In this document: piece after piece, positions 7,504 to 16,119 of the stretch
Layout: each line of letters opens with the position of its first letter
How positions within the stretch are numbered: the first letter of the stretch is position 1
Origin: Nitrospirota bacterium
GTDB taxonomy: Bacteria; Nitrospirota; Leptospirillia; Leptospirillales; Leptospirillaceae
Length of the DNA: 48,150 nt
Direction: 5' to 3'
Assembly (NCBI GenBank): GCA_021828805.1
Contig: JAJZCZ010000005.1
Coordinates: 1-48,150, forward strand
Made by a program: the position numbers and the translations under genes
The notes under the pieces: generated by a model
Told to the model about the DNA's origin: nothing
What the model saw: the letters and a program-made list of their open reading frames with translations, nothing else
Databases searched by the model: none

Positions 7504-8826
7504 ATGCGTCTTTTTGAGTTTATGAAGGGTCCAAAACGCAATGGCTGGAAGATTGTGATGAAGACAGGAAATGTCATACTCCTCCTTTTTGTGGGGATTC
7601 TTGTGGGTGGTGTCGGCCACGCCGTTCTCGCGGACGGGGGAACAGACAAGAGCCTCAAGATCTTTTCCATGGTCTACGCATTGATCCAGAACGACTATGT
7701 GGATCGTATTCCGGCCCACCCCGTCCTCGACAGCGCGATCCGGGGAATGGTCGCCTCCCTTGACCCTCACTCTGAATACATGACACCCCAGGAGTATCAT
7801 GATCTGGAGATCAACACCCAGGGCCGCTTTGGCGGGGTGGGGATCAAGATCACAACCTCGGGGAATCATATTCTTGTTCAGGCCCCTATCAATGGCTCGC
7901 CGGCATTCAATGCCGGGATCAAGAGCGGTGACGAGATCATCCGGGTCAATGGCGTCGGAACGGCAACGCTTGGTCTGGCGAAGGCTGTTCGCAAGATGCG
8001 GGGCAAGCCGGGAACGCATGTTGTCCTGACGATCTACCGCAAGGGAGCTTTTCGGGCGAAAAACTATGACCTTGTCCGGGAAATCATCAAGATTCATACG
8101 GTAAAGTTCCGGATGATGTCTGACCACATCGGCTATGTCCTTATTCGGGAGTTTTCGGAGAATACAGGACGGGATCTCGATGCCGCTCTCAAACACCTTG
8201 ACCGTCGTGGAATGCGCGGACTGGTGATCGACCTCAGGAATAATCCGGGAGGTCTTCTGACAAGTGCCGTGGATGTCTCCTCCCTCTTTATTCCCGACGG
8301 AAAGACCGTCGTGTCAATGAAGGGCCGCCGTCAGTCGCGGGCCTTCCGCTCCCACGGGGGCAACGGATTCCCGCAGGTACCCATTGTGATTCTTGTGAAC
8401 ACTGAAACGGCCTCCGCAGCGGAAATTGTCTCCGGTGCCCTGCAGGACTATCACCGGGCGACCATCCTCGGAACGCAGACCTTTGGCAAGGGATCCGTCC
8501 AGACCATTCTCCCCTTGTTTGACGGCTCAGCCCTCAGGCTGACAACGGCCCGATACTTTACCCCCTCCGGGCGTTCCATTCAGGATTACGGGATCACTCC
8601 CGACCTGATCGTCAAGGAGTTCATCCCCAAGGGAGCCCGGTCGATCGAGGTGCCCCGGGAAGTCGATCTCAAGCACCACTTTTTAAACCCCGACGGGAAG
8701 GAGCAAGGTATCGTGATTCCCCGGGGGAACATCCAGAAACATCTTCTTTACCCGATTCCCGCAAAGAAAAAAGACACCCAGCTTGTGGCGGCTGTCTCTC
8801 TCTTGAAAAAGCGTATCGAGCACTGA
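7504..8826 (+). CDS. C-terminal processing peptidase CtpA-type (S41 family)
   Basis: A membrane-anchored periplasmic serine protease that trims proteins from the C-terminus and often controls cell-wall hydrolases. An N-terminal membrane segment (about 22-42) is followed by the N-domain with SLDPHSEYMTP, a PDZ domain (about 95-185, FGGVGIKI...AGIKSGDEIIRVNG) and the S41 core with VIDLRNNPGGLL. The catalytic Ser is in TETASAAEIVSGAL (about 304) and the Lys in GTQTFGKGSVQ (about 329). I start at ATG 7504, with GAGG seven bases upstream, and not at the adjacent TTG 7501. It follows the EnvC-like gene after a 200-bp gap, so it may have its own promoter, and it ends in a strong terminator. Confidence 0.95.
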   Translation: MRLFEFMKGPKRNGWKIVMKTGNVILLLFVGILVGGVGHAVLADGGTDKSLKIFSMVYALIQNDYVDRIPAHPVLDSAIRGMVASLDPHSEYMTPQEYHDLEINTQGRFGGVGIKITTSGNHILVQAPINGSPAFNAGIKSGDEIIRVNGVGTATLGLAKAVRKMRGKPGTHVVLTIYRKGAFRAKNYDLVREIIKIHTVKFRMMSDHIGYVLIREFSENTGRDLDAALKHLDRRGMRGLVIDLRNNPGGLLTSAVDVSSLFIPDGKTVVSMKGRRQSRAFRSHGGNGFPQVPIVILVNTETASAAEIVSGALQDYHRATILGTQTFGKGSVQTILPLFDGSALRLTTARYFTPSGRSIQDYGITPDLIVKEFIPKGARSIEVPREVDLKHHFLNPDGKEQGIVIPRGNIQKHLLYPIPAKKKDTQLVAAVSLLKKRIEH

Positions 8827-8844
8827 CCCCGCGTCTTTTGAATG

Positions 8845-8880
8845 ATTCGGGCCGATATTATCGGCCCGAATTTCTTTCTC
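8845..8880 (+). terminator. Rho-independent terminator after ctpA
   Basis: A perfect 13-bp inverted repeat (ATTCGGGCCGATA / TATCGGCCCGAAT, separated by one base, so the top of the stem must open to form a loop) followed by TTCTTTCTC. It sits 19 bp after the ctpA stop and isolates ctpA from the heat-shock promoter. Confidence 0.85.
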
Positions 8881-8934
8881 CCCCAAAGAGATATCACGCT
8901 TTTCCCCATTTTATCTGGCACTCTCGTCAGGGGC

Positions 8935-8963
8935 TTGCCAATATGGTTTCCCTCTGGTATGCT
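8935..8963 (+). promoter_or_regulatory. Sigma70-type promoter of groES-groEL
   Basis: TTGCCA (-35) and TATGCT (-10) are separated by exactly 17 bp. The -10 lies two bases before the CIRCE operator, so transcription should start within the operator. Confidence 0.8.
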
Positions 8964-8964
8964 C

Positions 8965-8991
8965 TTATCACTCAGGTCGTGTGAGTGCTAA
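8965..8991 (+). promoter_or_regulatory. CIRCE operator (HrcA binding site)
   Basis: TTATCACTC-N9-GAGTGCTAA, which matches the CIRCE consensus TTAGCACTC-N9-GAGTGCTAA with one mismatch in the left arm. It overlaps the expected transcription start of groES and implies that groES-groEL is repressed by HrcA until heat or protein-folding stress. No hrcA gene is in the window. Confidence 0.92.
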
Positions 8992-9027
8992 AACTGATGA
9001 AAAACCCCAAACCCGAGGGAGGTCTGA

Positions 9028-9291
9028 ATGAAATTTAAGCCATTGAAGGATCGTGTTTTTGTCAGCTATGCCGAGGAGGTCGAAAAGACCCAGGGTGGAC
9101 TCTACATCCCCGATGCCGCCAAGGAAAAGCCCCAGAAGGGGAAGGTGGAAGAAATCGGTGATGATGTGAAGTCCCTGAAGAAGGGCGACACCATCCTTTT
9201 CGACAAGTATTCCGGCTCGAAGATCACCATGGAAGGAACCGACTATCTCATCCTTCGGGAAGAGGATATCCTCGGCGTCTTCTCCAAGTAA
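9028..9291 (+). CDS. groES: Co-chaperonin GroES
   Basis: The seven-membered lid of the GroEL chamber. The 87 residues include the opening MKFKPLKDRVFV, the mobile loop EEVEKTQGGLYIPDAAKEKPQKG and the C-terminal YLILREEDILGVF. The strong ribosome site gggaggtctga precedes ATG. It is the first gene after the CIRCE-controlled promoter and lies 73 bp ahead of groEL. Confidence 0.98.
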   Translation: MKFKPLKDRVFVSYAEEVEKTQGGLYIPDAAKEKPQKGKVEEIGDDVKSLKKGDTILFDKYSGSKITMEGTDYLILREEDILGVFSK

Positions 9292-9364
9292 GCGCTGATT
9301 TCCGGAAGCTGACCGCGATAAACATAGATACGTTTTTTGACATTCCATTCAGGAGGATTGACCT

Positions 9365-10993
9365 ATGGCAAAACAGATGGTTTACAGTGATGAAGCCCGG
9401 AGTGCTGTTCTCCGTGGCGTGACGGCCCTGGCCGACGCTGTTAAGGTGACCCTTGGACCCAAGGGCCGCAATGCTGTCATCGACAAGAAGTTCGGTGCCC
9501 CCACCATCACCAAAGATGGTGTGACCGTGGCAAAAGAGGTTGAGCTCAAGGATCCCTACGAGAACATGGGAGCCCAGCTGGTGAAGGAAGTGGCATCGAA
9601 GACCAGCGACATCGCTGGAGACGGAACCACCACCGCCACCGTTCTTGCCCATGCCATCTACCGCGAGGGTGTGAAGAATGTCACGGCTGGAGCCAATTCG
9701 ATGGATATCAAGCGGGGAATCGACCTTGCCGTCTCCGCGGTCATCGAGGAGCTCAAGAAGCTCAGCAAGCCTTGCCAGGACAAGAAGGAGATTGCCCAGA
9801 TCGCCACGATTTCGGCGAATAACGATTCCGAGATCGGTCGTCTTATTGCCGATGCCATGGACAAGGTCGGGAAGGACGGAGTGATCACCGTGGAAGAGGC
9901 CAAGAGCATGTCGACCTCTCTCGATGTTGTCGAAGGAATGCAGTTCGACCGCGGTTATGTCTCTCCCTACTTCGTCACCGACCAGGAGCGGATGGAAGTC
10001 GTTCTCGACAACCCCTACATCCTGATCCACGAGAAGAAGATCAGCAACATGAAAGACCTTCTGCCGATTCTCGAGCAGATCGCCAAGATGGGCCGTCCCC
10101 TCCTCATTATTGCTGAAGAGGTTGAGGGTGAAGCGCTTGCAACCCTCGTGGTAAACAAGCTTCGTGGAACCCTGAACGTCGCGGCGGTGAAGGCTCCTGG
10201 CTTCGGTGACCGGAGAAAGGCGATGCTTGAAGATATCGCAGTCCTCACCAGCGGAACGATGATTGCCGAGGATCTCGGGCTCAAGCTCGAGAATGTGAAG
10301 CTCTCCGACCTCGGACGTGCCAAGCGCGTTTCCATCGACAAAGACAACACCACCATTGTCGAGGGTGCTGGCGAGCATGCCAAGATCCAGGCCCGGGTCA
10401 AGCAGATCAAGACCCAGATCGAAGAATCCACTTCCGACTATGATCGGGAGAAGCTTCAGGAGCGTCTTGCAAAGATCGTCGGCGGAGTTGCCGTGATCAA
10501 TGTGGGTGCCGCCACTGAAACCGAGATGAAGGAAAAGAAGGCGCGCGTCGAGGATGCCCTCCACGCCACCAAGGCGGCTGTCGAGGAAGGAATCGTTCCC
10601 GGCGGCGGCGTGGCCCTTCTCCGCTCTTCGGCTGTCCTTGATCATCTCAAGGCCGAAGGCGATCAGAAGATCGGTGTGAACATCATCAAGCGGGCGCTCG
10701 AAGAGCCGCTCCGTCAGATCTCCCACAATGCGGGCCTTGAAGGCTCGGTGGTTCTCCAGAAGGTTCGCTCGGAGAAGGGCTCCATGGGCTTTGATGCCGC
10801 CACCGAGACCTACGTGGATATGATTCAGGCTGGTATCATCGACCCGACCAAGGTCACCCGGAGCGCGCTTCAGAATGCGGCCTCCGTGTCCGGTCTGCTT
10901 CTGACCACCGAAGTCATGATCTGCGATATTCCCGAGAAAGAAGCCAAGGGTCCGGCAATGCCCGGTGCCGGCGGCATGGGCGACATGTACTAA
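9365..10993 (+). CDS. groEL: Chaperonin GroEL
   Basis: A 60-kDa ATP-dependent folding chamber. The 542 residues show [12 protein letters not shown], the nucleotide site [10 protein letters not shown] with its catalytic Asp, [19 protein letters not shown], and [14 protein letters not shown]. The C-terminus ends in [10 protein letters not shown], a shortened form of the usual Gly-Met tail. The strong ribosome site aggaggattgacc precedes ATG. A terminator follows after about 20 bp. Codon use is strongly biased to C/G-ending codons, as expected for a highly expressed gene. Confidence 0.99.
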   Translation: MAKQMVYSDEARSAVLRGVTALADAVKVTLGPKGRNAVIDKKFGAPTITKDGVTVAKEVELKDPYENMGAQLVKEVASKTSDIAGDGTTTATVLAHAIYREGVKNVTAGANSMDIKRGIDLAVSAVIEELKKLSKPCQDKKEIAQIATISANNDSEIGRLIADAMDKVGKDGVITVEEAKSMSTSLDVVEGMQFDRGYVSPYFVTDQERMEVVLDNPYILIHEKKISNMKDLLPILEQIAKMGRPLLIIAEEVEGEALATLVVNKLRGTLNVAAVKAPGFGDRRKAMLEDIAVLTSGTMIAEDLGLKLENVKLSDLGRAKRVSIDKDNTTIVEGAGEHAKIQARVKQIKTQIEESTSDYDREKLQERLAKIVGGVAVINVGAATETEMKEKKARVEDALHATKAAVEEGIVPGGGVALLRSSAVLDHLKAEGDQKIGVNIIKRALEEPLRQISHNAGLEGSVVLQKVRSEKGSMGFDAATETYVDMIQAGIIDPTKVTRSALQNAASVSGLLLTTEVMICDIPEKEAKGPAMPGAGGMGDMY

Positions 10994-11013
10994 GATCGTC
11001 CTCAGCACGGATG

Positions 11014-11041
11014 AGGGGGGCTTAGGCCCCCCTTTTTTTTT
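11014..11041 (+). terminator. Rho-independent terminator after groEL
   Basis: An 8-bp stem AGGGGGGC / GCCCCCCT with a TTAG loop, followed directly by a run of eight or more T. It ends the groES-groEL transcript. Confidence 0.95.
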
Positions 11042-11096
11042 ATTGGTTTTTCCGTTTGCACCGGCGAAAAGGAGAGGTGTGTCTGGGGTGTATGCC

Positions 11097-11126
11097 TTCC
11101 CCTTGGGCTCCCGGATCGTGTAGAAT
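11097..11126 (+). promoter_or_regulatory. Possible promoter upstream of trxA
   Basis: TTCCCC and TAGAAT separated by 18 bp, about 100 bp ahead of trxA and downstream of the groEL terminator. The -10 is good and the -35 poor; a promoter is needed somewhere here because the upstream operon is terminated. Confidence 0.35.
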
Positions 11127-11229
11127 AAAAAGATACAAGAACCCGAGGGATGCCGGTCGGTTGACGCTCTGTGAAGTTCTCTGACAGGGATTCGTTTGGC
11201 TCTTCAACCTTAAACGAAGGAGTTTGTGA

Positions 11230-11562
11230 ATGAGTGCAAATGTTTCGGAAATCACTACTGCAGAATGGGATAAGAAGGTTATCGAGTCGAAAGGCCTTAT
11301 CATGGTCGATTTCTGGGCTCCCTGGTGCGGTCCTTGCCGCATGGTGGCTCCCGTGGTCGATGAGCTGGCCGAAGAGTACAAAGGTCGCGTCTCCTTCCTG
11401 AAGCTCAACACCGATGACAACCAGGAAATTGCCGTGCGCTACCAGGTGATGGGGATCCCCACCCTGATTTTCTTCAAGGACGGCAAGATCGTCAGCAAGC
11501 TTGTGGGGGCACAGAGCAAGAAGACCTTCAAGGATAAGATCGAAGAGATCCTGGCGGCCTGA
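11230..11562 (+). CDS. trxA: Thioredoxin
   Basis: A small cytoplasmic disulfide reductase. The 110 residues contain the redox motif WAPWCGPC, the buried Asp strand MVDFWAP, and the cis-proline loop MGIPTLIFF, so the protein should be fully active. The ribosome site is gaaggag upstream of ATG. recN appears to start four bases after its stop, so the two are probably cotranscribed. Confidence 0.97.
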   Translation: MSANVSEITTAEWDKKVIESKGLIMVDFWAPWCGPCRMVAPVVDELAEEYKGRVSFLKLNTDDNQEIAVRYQVMGIPTLIFFKDGKIVSKLVGAQSKKTFKDKIEEILAA

Positions 11563-11566
11563 CCGC

Positions 11567-13219
11567 GTGCTCTTACATCTTCGCGTGGTCTCTTTTGCCA
11601 CGATTCATGAGATTTCACTGTCCTTCGACAAGGGGCTGACCGTCATCACCGGAGAAACCGGGGCCGGGAAGTCCCTTCTTGTCGATGCTCTCTCCCTCAT
11701 TTCCGGCCAAAAGCCCCGCAATCTTTCAGTTCGCCCCGGAAGCGCCGAGGCGGTTGTCGAAGCCTCGTTTGCCCCGCTGACCTCGCCTGTTCCAGAGACC
11801 CTTTCTGAAATTCTCACCCCGGATGATGATATCGTGATCCGTCGTATCATTGCTCCCAACGGCCGGCTGCGTCAGACAGTGAACGGGCAGACCGTTTCAA
11901 CCACCCAGCTTTCAACCCTTGTGTTGCACCTGTTCGACCTTGTCGGACAAGGAGAGAGCCTGAGAATGAGTGGCGGGGAGAACCACCGTCAGTTTCTCGA
12001 TGAGTATGCCGGAACTTCCGCCCTTGCCTCCGACTACGAGCGGCTGCGCCGGGAGATTCTGGCAAAGAGGCGGGAGCGTCTTGAGATCCTCGAGAGAAAG
12101 GCCCAGCGGGACCGTTCCCTTTCCGAGATCAGGGAGCGGCAGGAAGATGCCCGGCTGCTTTCCGGGAGGCCGGGAGAGTTTGACGAGCTCTCTGCGACGC
12201 TGTCGGCCCAGCTGAACCTTCAGACCATTCTCCAGTCCTCGGGCCGGGCCTATCAGATGCTGAGCGAGGACGAGGAGAGTGTCCTGGTCCATATCGCTCG
12301 GGTTGCCAACGAAATCGATCATATCCTGGGGTTTGACCCTGCGGTCCAGCCCTTTCAGGACCGGCTGAGTGAGGCGCGTGAGATCTTAAAGGATCTTACG
12401 GGAGAGCTTCGCCATTACCAGGAGGGGCTTGAGCTCGATCCCGGGCAGCTGGAGCTTCTGGAGAGCCGTTTTTCTCTTTACCGGAGGCTTGCGCAAAAAT
12501 ATCAGGTGCGCCCTGAGGATCTGGTGGCCTTTCTTGAGGAGTCGGGGGAGGGGGATCCGGAAGGGATTGACCGGGAGCTTGAGGCCTTTGACCGGGAGCT
12601 TGAGGCTCTTCTGGCACAGCTGGTGAGCCTTGGTCAGGATCTCTCCTCAAGACGGAAGGCCGTGGCCGGGAGCTTTGCTGAAAAGGTGAAAGAGGCGTTG
12701 CGCCGTCTCAGGATCGACCATCCGGCCTTTACCGTCTCCATGGCTCCCTTTGACGGGGATCTGGGGGGGGCCTTTGGTCCCGAGCAGGTGGAGTTTCTTT
12801 TTTCTGCCAATCCGGGAATGGCGGAAAAGCCTCTGGGCCAGGTGGCCTCCGGAGGAGAGACCTCCCGGGTTCTCCTGGCCATCACCCGGGCCCTGGCCGA
12901 CAAGGACCCCGTCCCCACGCTGATCTTTGATGAAATTGACTCCGGGATTGGCGGAGAGGTGGGCGAGGTCCTGGGAGACCTTCTTCGGGAGATCGGGCAG
13001 ACCCGACAGGTCATTTCCATTACCCATCTGCACCAGGTGGCCCGCAAGGGCTCCCGGCATGTTCTTGTCGAGAAGGTCACGGAGACGGATGCGACGACAT
13101 CCCGGGCCTTTTTTGTGGAGGGAGAGGACCGGGTCCGGGAGATCGCCCGGATGCTGGGAGGGGAAAAGATTTCTCCCTCCGCCCTTTCGATCGCCAGAGA
13201 TCTTCTGTCCCACCCCTAA
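11567..13219 (+). CDS. recN: DNA repair protein RecN
   Basis: An SMC-like ATPase that gathers DNA ends in double-strand break repair. The 550 residues have Walker A GETGAGKS near the N-terminus, a central coiled coil (about 150-370), the ABC signature in LGQVASGGETSRV and Walker B in PTLIFDEIDSGIGG. I use GTG 11567, giving MLLHLRVVSFATIHEISLSF, which matches the usual RecN beginning MLxxLxIxNFALI. The track start at 11501 lies inside trxA and is not credible. The ribosome site is weak (ggcgg), which with the 4-bp gap suggests coupling to trxA. Confidence 0.97.
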   Translation: MLLHLRVVSFATIHEISLSFDKGLTVITGETGAGKSLLVDALSLISGQKPRNLSVRPGSAEAVVEASFAPLTSPVPETLSEILTPDDDIVIRRIIAPNGRLRQTVNGQTVSTTQLSTLVLHLFDLVGQGESLRMSGGENHRQFLDEYAGTSALASDYERLRREILAKRRERLEILERKAQRDRSLSEIRERQEDARLLSGRPGEFDELSATLSAQLNLQTILQSSGRAYQMLSEDEESVLVHIARVANEIDHILGFDPAVQPFQDRLSEAREILKDLTGELRHYQEGLELDPGQLELLESRFSLYRRLAQKYQVRPEDLVAFLEESGEGDPEGIDRELEAFDRELEALLAQLVSLGQDLSSRRKAVAGSFAEKVKEALRRLRIDHPAFTVSMAPFDGDLGGAFGPEQVEFLFSANPGMAEKPLGQVASGGETSRVLLAITRALADKDPVPTLIFDEIDSGIGGEVGEVLGDLLREIGQTRQVISITHLHQVARKGSRHVLVEKVTETDATTSRAFFVEGEDRVREIARMLGGEKISPSALSIARDLLSHP

Positions 13220-13288
13220 TATCTTTCTTTTGTCTCTTCCTTCCTTACCTTTGCACTGACGTGCACGCTCGTTTTTTTCCCCGCACAA

Positions 13289-16030
13289 TCATGGTTTCTC
13301 AAGGGCCTTCAGGATTTTCTGCACCCGATCACCGAATACGGAGAGATCGCCTTTTTTCATGGCCTCCTCGGCCTCCCTTCCCAGCCGTCTTAAGCGAGGC
13401 AGTCCCGTCTGAGAGGGGCGGGCGGGCGTCGAGACACCGGTTCTTTCCAGTGCGGCCGGAGGGGCTCCTGAAAAGAGGGCCTCAAGAGCCATCGCCAGAT
13501 TCTTTTTCATGACGACCCTGTCTCCCATCGAGACAATGACCCTCCGAAGCTCCGGGAGGGAGCCCGGGTTGGTGGCCGCAAGATAGAGGGGCTCCACATA
13601 AAGCAGTGACTGGGCGACGGGAATAATGAGCAGGGTGCCTCTGACCACGTGGGAGCCCTGCTGGTTCCAGAGGGTCAGCTGCTTCGATATCGGCCCCTGC
13701 TGATCGATCCGTGCCTCAATCTGGTTGGGGCCGTAGACGAGCCGTTCCTTGGGGGAGCGGTAGATGCGAAGCTCTCCCATGTGCCCCCGGTCCTGGCGAC
13801 CGACAAGCCAGGCGGAAAGATTGTCCCGGTGCGCGGGGGTGTAGGGGAGCATCATGACATACTCCTCCTGGGCTTCCCCGGGGAGCCGGAGAACCATGTA
13901 GTAGGGGGCGAGAGGGCGGTCGTCCCGGGTTGCCAGGGACCAGAGGTCTTCCCGGTTAAAGAAGACCTGAGGGTCTGTCATGTGGTAGGCCGCAAGGGTG
14001 CTGGCCTGGAGGGAGAAGAGGGTCGGAGGAAATCTGAGATGGGGCGTAATCTCCTTCGGCAGGTCGGAGAGCGGATGAAAGAGGGAGGGGAAGCTCTTTT
14101 GGTAGGCCGCAAGGATGGGGTCGGAGGGATCGGTGACATAAAAATGGGCCATGCCGGTTTTGGGGTCGATCAGGATCTTGACCGGATTTCTGATGTAGTT
14201 GATCTCTCCCTTCCAGGACCTGAGCGCCAGCCGGTGCCCTCCCTGAAAAATCCGCCGCAGGTGGAAGAAGCCCTTTGAGACGGGAATGGAGGTGGCGTTC
14301 GGGTAGTGGCGAGAGGTCGTGTAGGCGTCCATCATCCAGAGAAGGCGGCCTTCGGGGCCGATAATAGGAACCACATCGGGGTCCAGCGAGAGAAAGGGCG
14401 CCAGTCTGTGAACGATGTCAAAGATATTCCGGTGGACAAGAATCCGGCTCTCCGGTGTGATGGCGCTCGAGAGAAAGATCTTCAGCGTCCCGTATTCGTA
14501 GGAGTAAAGGAGGCGCCGGAGAGGGTCTGAGAGCCGGACGCCTCCTTTTGCATCGTAGTGGTTGGAGATGTTCTGTCGGCCCTTGGGGTAGTCGAACTCC
14601 GGGATCCGCGTGTTGACAATGGCGTAGGGAGAGGGCTGGTCGCCATAGTAAATCCGGGAATGAAGGAGGGAGAGCGGCACGGAGGAGCGGGGAGGAATAT
14701 CCTGGAGCCAGAACTCGGGAAGCCCTTCATTGGTGACACGATTGACGGGGGACATGATGAGTCCGTGGCCATGGGTATAGGTCAGGTGAACATTGATCCA
14801 GTTCGGACTCGGAAGGTTGGGGTAGGAGATCTCCCGGGGCGCCACCAGCACCTGCCGGAGTTCGCCGTCCAGGCTATAGCGGTCGGGGGCCAGGATGGGG
14901 AATGTGTAGTACGTCCGGATCTGCTGGAGCTGGCGGACGGTCGTCAGCATCGGGCGGTGGTCCCAGAGCCGGATGTTCCGGATCGTGGCCATGTTGCGGG
15001 TCATATCCTCCGGGGAGAGGTCCGAGAGGCTTGCGATGCGCTCGGACTGACCCCGGTCGATGCCAAAGGCCTGGCGCGTGGCCTCGATATTGTTGGCGAT
15101 ATAGGGCTTTTCCTGGTTGAACTGATTCGGGAGAACCACAAATCGCGAGAGACCCCAGGGGAGGAGAACCAGCCCGGTCACCCAGAGAGTTCCCGCTGTC
15201 ATGGCCAGGGATTTTGAGAAGGTCTTCTTTTCCCGGAAGCTTTCGGCGAGGAGTGCCAGAGCCAGGAGGGCGAGGGTCCCGGCGAGAAGTGTCGACACGG
15301 GAATCCGGGCATGGAGATCGGTATAGGAGGCCCCGGAAAATCCCTGATGGCTGGAGAGAAGGGTCCGCGTCCTGGACAGGAGGGTCTCGATGGAAAGAGC
15401 GGCGGAAAGCCCCGCCAGAGACTGAAGGAGGGGGCGAAGAAGGATCGGGTCAACCCGGATCTGTCCCGCCCCCATAAAGACCCGCCGGGAGAGAAGTCCC
15501 ACAAGGCCTGCCAGGAGGGCTGCGATGAGGAAGGCTTCAAGGATCAGGGAGACAATTTCGTCATAGAGGGGCAGGTGAAAGAGGTAAAACGAGAGGGGCA
15601 GGTGGAGAATCGGGTCCTGCGCCGCTGTGACGGGGGCATTGATGGCTGCGAGAAGACGCAGGGCATTGCCGGATCCCGAATAGGGGAGGGCCAGAAAAAG
15701 AGAGAGCGCGAGGAGAACGAGCCCGGATGCCCGGCGGATGGCGGAGCCATCGAGTGTCAGGGGCGGGGGACCTCCCGGAATCCTGTTCCCGAGAGAGACT
15801 CCCGGGAGGCCTCGAAGAAGCGGTCTCAGGATCGTTGTGAACACCAGGAAAAACAGAAGGAAGGCCCCGACAAGAATCTCTCCCCGGACTTCTAGAATCT
15901 TCAGATAGACGGCCGACTGGTGGTTCGAGGAAAACCAGAGGAGCCGCGCCCAGAGATCAAGAAGCGACTGGCTTCCGAAGTAGAGGACGGTAACGAGGGC
16001 AAGGGCTGCGAGCGGCCACTTCTGGCGCAT
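13289..16030 (-). CDS. UPF0182-family large membrane protein
   Basis: Function unknown. The 913 residues match the UPF0182 (COG1615) pattern: about seven hydrophobic segments in the first 300 residues, then a very large non-membrane part with conserved stretches such as KPYIANNIEATRQAFGID and NVHLTYTHGHGLIMSPVNRV. An AGGAG site lies seven bases before the ATG. It converges on recN with a 69-bp gap and lies 89 bp downstream of speA on the same strand, so it may be cotranscribed with the polyamine genes, though no functional link is known. A Pro/Gly-rich, weakly conserved tail (about 830-913) ends the protein. Confidence 0.88.
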   Translation of the reverse strand: MRQKWPLAALALVTVLYFGSQSLLDLWARLLWFSSNHQSAVYLKILEVRGEILVGAFLLFFLVFTTILRPLLRGLPGVSLGNRIPGGPPPLTLDGSAIRRASGLVLLALSLFLALPYSGSGNALRLLAAINAPVTAAQDPILHLPLSFYLFHLPLYDEIVSLILEAFLIAALLAGLVGLLSRRVFMGAGQIRVDPILLRPLLQSLAGLSAALSIETLLSRTRTLLSSHQGFSGASYTDLHARIPVSTLLAGTLALLALALLAESFREKKTFSKSLAMTAGTLWVTGLVLLPWGLSRFVVLPNQFNQEKPYIANNIEATRQAFGIDRGQSERIASLSDLSPEDMTRNMATIRNIRLWDHRPMLTTVRQLQQIRTYYTFPILAPDRYSLDGELRQVLVAPREISYPNLPSPNWINVHLTYTHGHGLIMSPVNRVTNEGLPEFWLQDIPPRSSVPLSLLHSRIYYGDQPSPYAIVNTRIPEFDYPKGRQNISNHYDAKGGVRLSDPLRRLLYSYEYGTLKIFLSSAITPESRILVHRNIFDIVHRLAPFLSLDPDVVPIIGPEGRLLWMMDAYTTSRHYPNATSIPVSKGFFHLRRIFQGGHRLALRSWKGEINYIRNPVKILIDPKTGMAHFYVTDPSDPILAAYQKSFPSLFHPLSDLPKEITPHLRFPPTLFSLQASTLAAYHMTDPQVFFNREDLWSLATRDDRPLAPYYMVLRLPGEAQEEYVMMLPYTPAHRDNLSAWLVGRQDRGHMGELRIYRSPKERLVYGPNQIEARIDQQGPISKQLTLWNQQGSHVVRGTLLIIPVAQSLLYVEPLYLAATNPGSLPELRRVIVSMGDRVVMKKNLAMALEALFSGAPPAALERTGVSTPARPSQTGLPRLRRLGREAEEAMKKGDLSVFGDRVQKILKALEKP

Positions 16031-16119
16031 AGAGGACTCCTGGAGACAGGGGAAAGGGTTCTCTCTCCATTCTCCTCGCCTTTCGTATTCTCTTCAATGG
16101 GGAGAAGGGAGGGGAAGAG

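Noticed and set aside
9248-11008. 586-residue minus-strand ORF opposite groEL
   Set aside because: A well-known shadow of groEL codon bias; groEL and groES on the plus strand are unmistakable, and the antisense product has a His/Gly/Asp-rich composition without domains.
13649-15895. Several plus-strand ORFs opposite the UPF0182 gene
   Set aside because: All are shadows; the minus-strand frame has clear membrane segments and family motifs throughout.
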